NCBI GenBank assembly: GCA_037969195.1
Contig: JBBKWZ010000146.1
Coordinates: forward strand, 1 to 6,360
From: JAHEJB01 sp037969195
GTDB lineage: Bacteria; Bacteroidota; Rhodothermia; Rhodothermales; Rubricoccaceae
Direction of reading: 5' to 3'
DNA: 6,360 nucleotides
Below are positions 6,158-6,360 of this stretch, piece after piece. The translations under genes and the position numbers were made by a program. Below the pieces are notes generated by a model that was given only the letters and a program-made list of their open reading frames with translations, was not told the origin of the DNA and made no database searches. The stretch's first letter is position 1, and each line of letters starts with the position of its first letter.

Positions 6158-6360
6158 ATGGCAACAACAACGCAACCGGCTCCAATTGCTCCGAAGACCT
6201 CGGCTTACCCGTCGGGGCACGAGCCCGTAAATAATTACCTCAAACTGCCGCGGGCCCCAGAAGGAACGACCGGCCTTGCGAAGCTGTGGTTCCACGCCAA
6301 GGACTGGTTGACCACGGTGGACCATAAGAAGATCGGGATCATGTATCTCATCTCTGTGGC
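6158..6360 (+). CDS. coxA: Cytochrome c oxidase subunit I (caa3-type CoxA/CtaD), 5' part
   Basis: Only the first 67 codons are in the window, and the frame runs off the right edge. CoxA is the catalytic subunit that binds haem a and the haem a3-CuB centre and pumps protons. The visible end contains the classic N-terminal segment WLTTVDHKKIGIMYLISV (residues about 50-67), which is the cytoplasmic lead-in and start of the first membrane helix of subunit I. Before it lies a hydrophilic, Thr/Pro-rich extension of about 49 residues. ATG 6158 is chosen because it is the only ATG in frame before the conserved block. It has no clear SD site. A GTG at 6116, 3 nt after the coxB stop, is in frame and open, and would add 14 residues. 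Position directly after coxB and the motif make the identity firm; the exact start is less certain. Confidence 0.93.
   Translation, partial: MATTTQPAPIAPKTSAYPSGHEPVNNYLKLPRAPEGTTGLAKLWFHAKDWLTTVDHKKIGIMYLISV

Overview
The window is one dense block of aerobic respiratory-chain genes, all on the + strand. It holds the second half of an Alternative Complex III (ACIII, quinol:cytochrome c/electron acceptor oxidoreductase) operon, followed directly by the start of a caa3-type cytochrome c oxidase operon. In order: 3' end of actC (NrfD-like quinol-binding membrane subunit), actD (DUF3341), actE (mono-heme cytochrome c lipoprotein), actF (second NrfD/ActC-like membrane subunit), an uncharacterised single-span membrane protein, a Sco1/SenC copper chaperone, coxB (CuA subunit II fused to a C-terminal cytochrome c domain) and the first 67 codons of coxA (subunit I). 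Spacing is tight: actC and actD overlap in TAATG, and most other gaps are 1 to about 45 nt. The only larger break is about 90 nt, after actF.

The genes describe a complete electron route. ACIII oxidises membrane quinol through the NrfD-like subunits and the iron-sulfur subunit (actA and actB must lie upstream, outside the window). Electrons pass to the ActE haem, then to the cytochrome c domain fused to CoxB, then CuA, then haem a/a3-CuB in CoxA. Sco delivers copper for CuA. Because ActE is a lipoprotein and CoxB carries its own cytochrome c, the layout fits direct contact between ACIII and caa3 with no soluble carrier. That is inference from gene content plus what is known of ACIII/caa3 partners such as those of Rhodothermus marinus.

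The organism is an aerobic, diderm-type bacterium of moderately high GC. The act-sco-caa3 order and the scarcity of strong Shine-Dalgarno sites point towards the Rhodothermota/Bacteroidota side. ACIII is also found in Acidobacteria, Verrucomicrobia, Planctomycetes, Gemmatimonadetes and Myxococcota, so this is only a lean. No mobile elements, RNA genes or CRISPR arrays are visible, and there is no sign of horizontal insertion.

The least explained items are the conserved-looking 238-residue protein between actF and sco, which has an RIPI/AM motif; several small mRNA hairpins at gene boundaries; an unusual His/Ala repeat loop in ActF; and ambiguous starts for actF and coxA.
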